Assembly (NCBI RefSeq): GCF_036924525.1
Contig: NZ_JAZHRU010000001.1
Location: 558,001-622,000 of the forward strand
Origin: Bradyrhizobium sp. AZCC 1719
Lineage (GTDB): Bacteria > Pseudomonadota > Alphaproteobacteria > Rhizobiales > Xanthobacteraceae
Length of the DNA stretch: 64,000 bases
Direction: 5' to 3'
Shown: positions 61,111 through 64,000 of the stretch, one piece after another
How the letters are laid out: the number at the start of each line of letters is the position of its first letter
How positions within the stretch are numbered: the stretch's first letter is position 1
Position numbers and translations under genes: made by a program
Notes under the pieces: model-generated
What the model saw: the letters and a program-made list of their open reading frames with translations, nothing else
What the model was told of the DNA's origin: nothing
Database searches by the model: none

Positions 61111-62424
61111 TCAGGCTCTTGCCCGGAACCGCGCCAGATAGTGCAGGCCGAATACCGCCATCAGGAACGTGAACCACAGCGGATCGGCACGGTCCAGGAA
61201 GAAGCTTTCCATCGCCGACAGGTAGAGCCCGAACAGCCACATCCGCAGCAGCATCATGGCGAGCGGACCGTTGTTGCCGCCCTCGTCAGCCCGTTGAAAA
61301 TTCCTCAACGGCAGGATCACCAACACCAGGATCAGCAAGAGAAGCCCGGGAACGCCCATGCCCAGCGCCGTATCGAGATAGCCATTGTGGCTGTGGGAGG
61401 CGAAGCTGGCCCACTCCTTGCCTTCGGGAAGATTCTGAATGGCGCTGCTGCCCCAGAAGGACGCAAAGCCGTAGCCGGTGAGCAATCGTGCCTGTAGCGA
61501 CTGCAACGCGAACGCCCAGATGTCGGTGCGGCCGGTGAATGTCGAATCGAACGGCAGCAGCTTGGAAATCCCGGCGAGACTCTCTGACATCACCGAGCCG
61601 ATGCTCAACAGGTTCAGCAACAGCAAGGGCGTCAGCCATATTACCGCGCGAAGCCGGAACGAGCGGATGAAGGAGGTGACCGACGTCAACAATAACACGG
61701 CAAAGCACAGCGTCAGCGAGCTCTTTCCGGCCGAATACACCAGGAACAGCGAGGTGAGCGCGATGGTCGCAGCCCCCGATAGCCATAGGCCGGAGCGGAC
61801 GATGTAGATGCCGAGAAACAGCACCATCACCATGATGCCGGCGGCCTGGTTCTTGTGACCGAAGGCGCCGCGCCAGTTGCCGGCAAGTCCCGGCTCCTGC
61901 GGGTCGGTCGCCAAGTGAATCGAAAGATCCGGGGCGAGCAATAGTCCGAGATAGCAGACCGCCAACAATGTGAGCGCCGCGATCGTGAACCAATGCGTCA
62001 ATTCCTGCTGCGACCTCGGCAGCAGCATCAGTGCGGCAGTCACCGCGACAACGCAGATCGTCAGCGAAAGACGCCTGATCGACGTTGCCGGATCGAACGA
62101 CAACACGACGCTCACCAGCACCCAGGCGCCGAACAGGACAAACGCCGGCGACAACAATGTCGCCAATCCCCGCGCGTCATTTCGCATCGCGAGCGCGACC
62201 GTCAGCACGCTGAGCGCACCGAACATCGCATAGGTGGCCAGCTCGTTTCCGGTGCCGACGTCGCCGATCTGCATGTCGCCGAGGCTGACGAACGGATGCA
62301 GCGAGATCCAGCCAAGCAGCAGCGTGCCGACAAAGGTCGCGCCGCGAACGATATCCATCACCTGCTGGCGCTCTATCCCGGCGGCGACGTTGCGGATTTC
62401 GGATGCGTCGATGAGCTGGCTCAT
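61111..62424 (-). CDS. O-antigen ligase/Wzy-like polymerase
   Basis: A 437-residue protein with about ten to twelve membrane segments and the Wzy_C-type periplasmic loop: FTGRTDIWAFALQSLQARLLTGYGFASFWG (about 306-335) and ASHSHNGYLDTALGMGVPGL, a pattern shared by O-antigen ligases and exopolysaccharide polymerases. It most likely polymerises repeat units of the exopolysaccharide. ATG at 62424 overlaps the preceding gene's stop by four bases (ATGA). It is codirectional with the GT2 gene upstream. Confidence 0.88.
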   Translation of the reverse strand: MSQLIDASEIRNVAAGIERQQVMDIVRGATFVGTLLLGWISLHPFVSLGDMQIGDVGTGNELATYAMFGALSVLTVALAMRNDARGLATLLSPAFVLFGAWVLVSVVLSFDPATSIRRLSLTICVVAVTAALMLLPRSQQELTHWFTIAALTLLAVCYLGLLLAPDLSIHLATDPQEPGLAGNWRGAFGHKNQAAGIMVMVLFLGIYIVRSGLWLSGAATIALTSLFLVYSAGKSSLTLCFAVLLLTSVTSFIRSFRLRAVIWLTPLLLLNLLSIGSVMSESLAGISKLLPFDSTFTGRTDIWAFALQSLQARLLTGYGFASFWGSSAIQNLPEGKEWASFASHSHNGYLDTALGMGVPGLLLLILVLVILPLRNFQRADEGGNNGPLAMMLLRMWLFGLYLSAMESFFLDRADPLWFTFLMAVFGLHYLARFRARA

Positions 62425-63470
62425 GAGACGATCTTCGACGCCTTGTAGGGCTGCGGCTCGAGGCCGAACGCGGCCAGCACGCTGCCAATCGCCACCGTGA
62501 CGGGATGCATGGCAATGGTCCACTCACGCTCGGTGAGGACCGCGTGCACGGCATGGCCGAGTGAAAGCGGCAAGGCAGCCAGCAGTTTGGCGGTGAGCTT
62601 CGCCCGTAACCGGAATGTCGGCGTCGCCTTGCGCTGGACGTGATAATTGATCGCCCCGATCCGCAGGCCTCGCATCGCCAGCCATTTCAGGCTGGTCCGG
62701 CTTTGCGGCACGGTCTCGCTGATCGCGGCTTCGGCCGCCCAATGAAACCGCAAGCCGAGCCTTTTACAGCGGTAGAAGAAATCGGTGTCTCCGCCGCCGA
62801 GAAAATTGAAACGGAGGTCGAACGCCGGCATGCCCAACCGATCAAACACCGCGCGCCGGATCAGGCAATTGCCGCAGCCATAGATCACCGGCACTGGACC
62901 TGAGGCGTCGTAGGCCGGTGCAAACGCGGGATGGCGCCGTAGCCCACGCTTCCGTTCGTCATCGAATTCAGGAATTACCGGACCGCCGACGATGTCGGCG
63001 CCGGTCGCCTCCGCAGTCCCGACCATCTGCTCCAGCCAATCCGGCGAAGCGATTTCGTCATCGTCGATCATCAGGAAGCTGGTAGCCAGCGGGAACATCT
63101 GCAGTGCCGTCTCGAAGGCGGCATTGATCGCATAGCAATTTCCCTGCCGCGGCTCGATCACGCAGAGCCCCGGGAATTTCCCCGACGCGAGGTATTCGAC
63201 GGCAACCGGCACGCTCTCGCTCCTCGATGCATCGTTCTCCACCATCACGACGGCGAAGCGGCGGCTGGTGCGCTGAACGGCAAGCGACTGCAACGTCCGG
63301 CGCAGGTACTTGGGGCGGCGAAAACAGGGGATGCACACGACCGTTTCGATTCCTGGATCGAGCGCCGGTGAAGCAGCCACCAGCGCGCGCAGAGCCCTAG
63401 CCGCCGGATCAGGCCGGTCCATCCTGATATCGCCGATCGAGCTCTCTGCCATGAAAGTCTGGTCGTTCAC
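62421..63470 (-). CDS. Family 2 glycosyltransferase
   Basis: A 349-residue GT-A glycosyltransferase: VVCIPCFRRPKYLRRTLQSLAVQ (about 44-66), VMVENDASRSE, NCYAINAAFETAL, FLMIDDDEIASPDWLEQMV with the metal-binding DDD motif, GCGNCLIRRAVFDRLG, and FNFLGGGDTDFFYRCKRLG with the catalytic acid. A hydrophobic segment near the C-terminus suggests membrane association. The start is GTG at 63470, with GAG upstream; ATG codons at 63452 and further in are alternatives. First gene of a pair with the Wzy-like gene. Confidence 0.88.
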   Translation of the reverse strand: MNDQTFMAESSIGDIRMDRPDPAARALRALVAASPALDPGIETVVCIPCFRRPKYLRRTLQSLAVQRTSRRFAVVMVENDASRSESVPVAVEYLASGKFPGLCVIEPRQGNCYAINAAFETALQMFPLATSFLMIDDDEIASPDWLEQMVGTAEATGADIVGGPVIPEFDDERKRGLRRHPAFAPAYDASGPVPVIYGCGNCLIRRAVFDRLGMPAFDLRFNFLGGGDTDFFYRCKRLGLRFHWAAEAAISETVPQSRTSLKWLAMRGLRIGAINYHVQRKATPTFRLRAKLTAKLLAALPLSLGHAVHAVLTEREWTIAMHPVTVAIGSVLAAFGLEPQPYKASKIVS

Positions 63471-63683
63471 GAATATGTCTCATCGTCCCGAAACGGGATT
63501 GCCGGATTAATTCCGGGACACTTCCGTCTCGATAAAGCCGCTCGCTCGGGGATTATCCCGTCCTTGCGGACGTAACGCGCACGGTGGTGCAAAAACCGAT
63601 CCGGCAGAGAAACGTGAGGCACTGAATTCTGGCGACGGTTAATGGATGGGGTTAATCCGCGCTGAACGAACGTCGAGTGCAGA

Positions 63684-64000
63684 TCAGCGGCTGAACAGTT
63701 TTCGGAACAGTCTTTGCGAGTTCGGAAACTGGCCGTTGTCGATCTGGGTGGGCCACGCCCCGTTGACGTCGAAATAAGCGGCGTAGGCAATCCTGTCTTC
63801 GTTCTTCATGAACCAGTGGTGCATCTGCTGAATGAAGAACGGATTGTCGCCGAAATTGCCCACGCCCCATTCGGGATAGCTCATGCGCTTGCCGTGCAGA
63901 CGCGCAAACTCTCGGTGCCATTCGAGTCCGAATGGCGCCTTAATGTAAAAATTAGTCCAGCGCTCCTCGGCGGAGCCCTCCTGCCTGAAGTCGTAGACGT
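63684..64000 (-). CDS. GH26-like glycoside hydrolase, C-terminal part
   Basis: The last 105 residues are visible; the gene runs off the right edge. The visible part contains ERWTNFYIKAPFGLEWHRE, then MSYPEWGVGNFGDNPFFIQQ, where the Glu of YPEWG is in the place of the nucleophile of GH26-type enzymes, then DRIAYAAYFDVNGAWPTQID and a terminus FPNSQRLFRKLFSR. Such glycosidases are found in bacterial exopolysaccharide clusters, where they trim or release polymer. With only the end in view, the family call is provisional. Confidence 0.6.
   Translation of the reverse strand, partial: VYDFRQEGSAEERWTNFYIKAPFGLEWHREFARLHGKRMSYPEWGVGNFGDNPFFIQQMHHWFMKNEDRIAYAAYFDVNGAWPTQIDNGQFPNSQRLFRKLFSR

Overview
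The window is GC-rich chromosomal DNA from an alphaproteobacterium, most likely Bradyrhizobium or a close relative. Pointers are the block purD / xseA / DUF2093 / lpxK-waaA-acyltransferase-DUF4170-phosphatase-TldE, the HisZ-HisG pair, a groESL operon with a CIRCE element, a cysteine-free 41-residue L36, and dense families of long palindromic repeats. This is inferred from gene content and order; no marker gene was searched against a database. No rRNA, tRNA, CRISPR array, prophage or integrative element was seen. One insertion sequence (IS481 type) is present.

Layout. 0-15 kb is housekeeping: tRNA adenosine deaminase, an acyl-CoA dehydrogenase, purine synthesis (purD), exonuclease VII large subunit, then a minus-strand run that finishes Kdo-lipid A (lpxK, waaA, a lysophospholipid-acyltransferase-like gene, a DUF4170 gene, an inositol-monophosphatase-family gene and a TldE/PmbA gene), followed by ubiA. 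15-18 kb holds two tandem copies of a secreted four-cysteine protein, rsmE, and a ParDE toxin-antitoxin pair. 18-23 kb holds hisZ-hisG and a two-gene unit (polyprenyl-phosphate glycosyltransferase plus YdjC-family deacetylase) resembling an aminosugar lipid A modification module. 23-31 kb holds an L,D-transpeptidase, a CheZ-like protein, a lipoprotein and groESL. 31-37 kb holds small secreted proteins, an SbmA/BacA-type ABC transporter, an HPP protein, a porin and a histone H1-like protein.

37-42 kb carries the glycolate oxidase genes glcF-glcE and glcD, then a cytochrome c. 43-51 kb is catabolic and miscellaneous: hydrolases, a TPR protein, rpmJ, a MaoC-type pair divergent from an amidohydrolase, a haloacid dehalogenase-like gene, a YbaK protein and a Bug-type solute-binding protein. 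At 51.9-53.3 kb the IS481 element separates the Bug gene from a LysR regulator divergent from pirin and wrbA. 57.6-64 kb is part of an exopolysaccharide cluster: GNAT/FemAB-like transferase, JmjC/cupin-like oxygenase, glycosyltransferases, a Wzy/O-antigen-ligase-like protein and the end of a GH26-like glycosidase.

The most notable non-genic signal is the palindromic repeats. At least 14 elements of several families are present. Eight of the ten convergent gaps longer than about 50 bp contain one. Some carry smaller palindromes nested in their loops, and arms of one family supply the stop codons of both lpxK and ubiA. Other points worth checking are a decayed tandem duplication that left an rsmE start-region remnant, a hydrolase with its nucleophile replaced by alanine, and repeated TTG starts in the lipid A gene run. 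I did not find a clearly new defence or mobile system.
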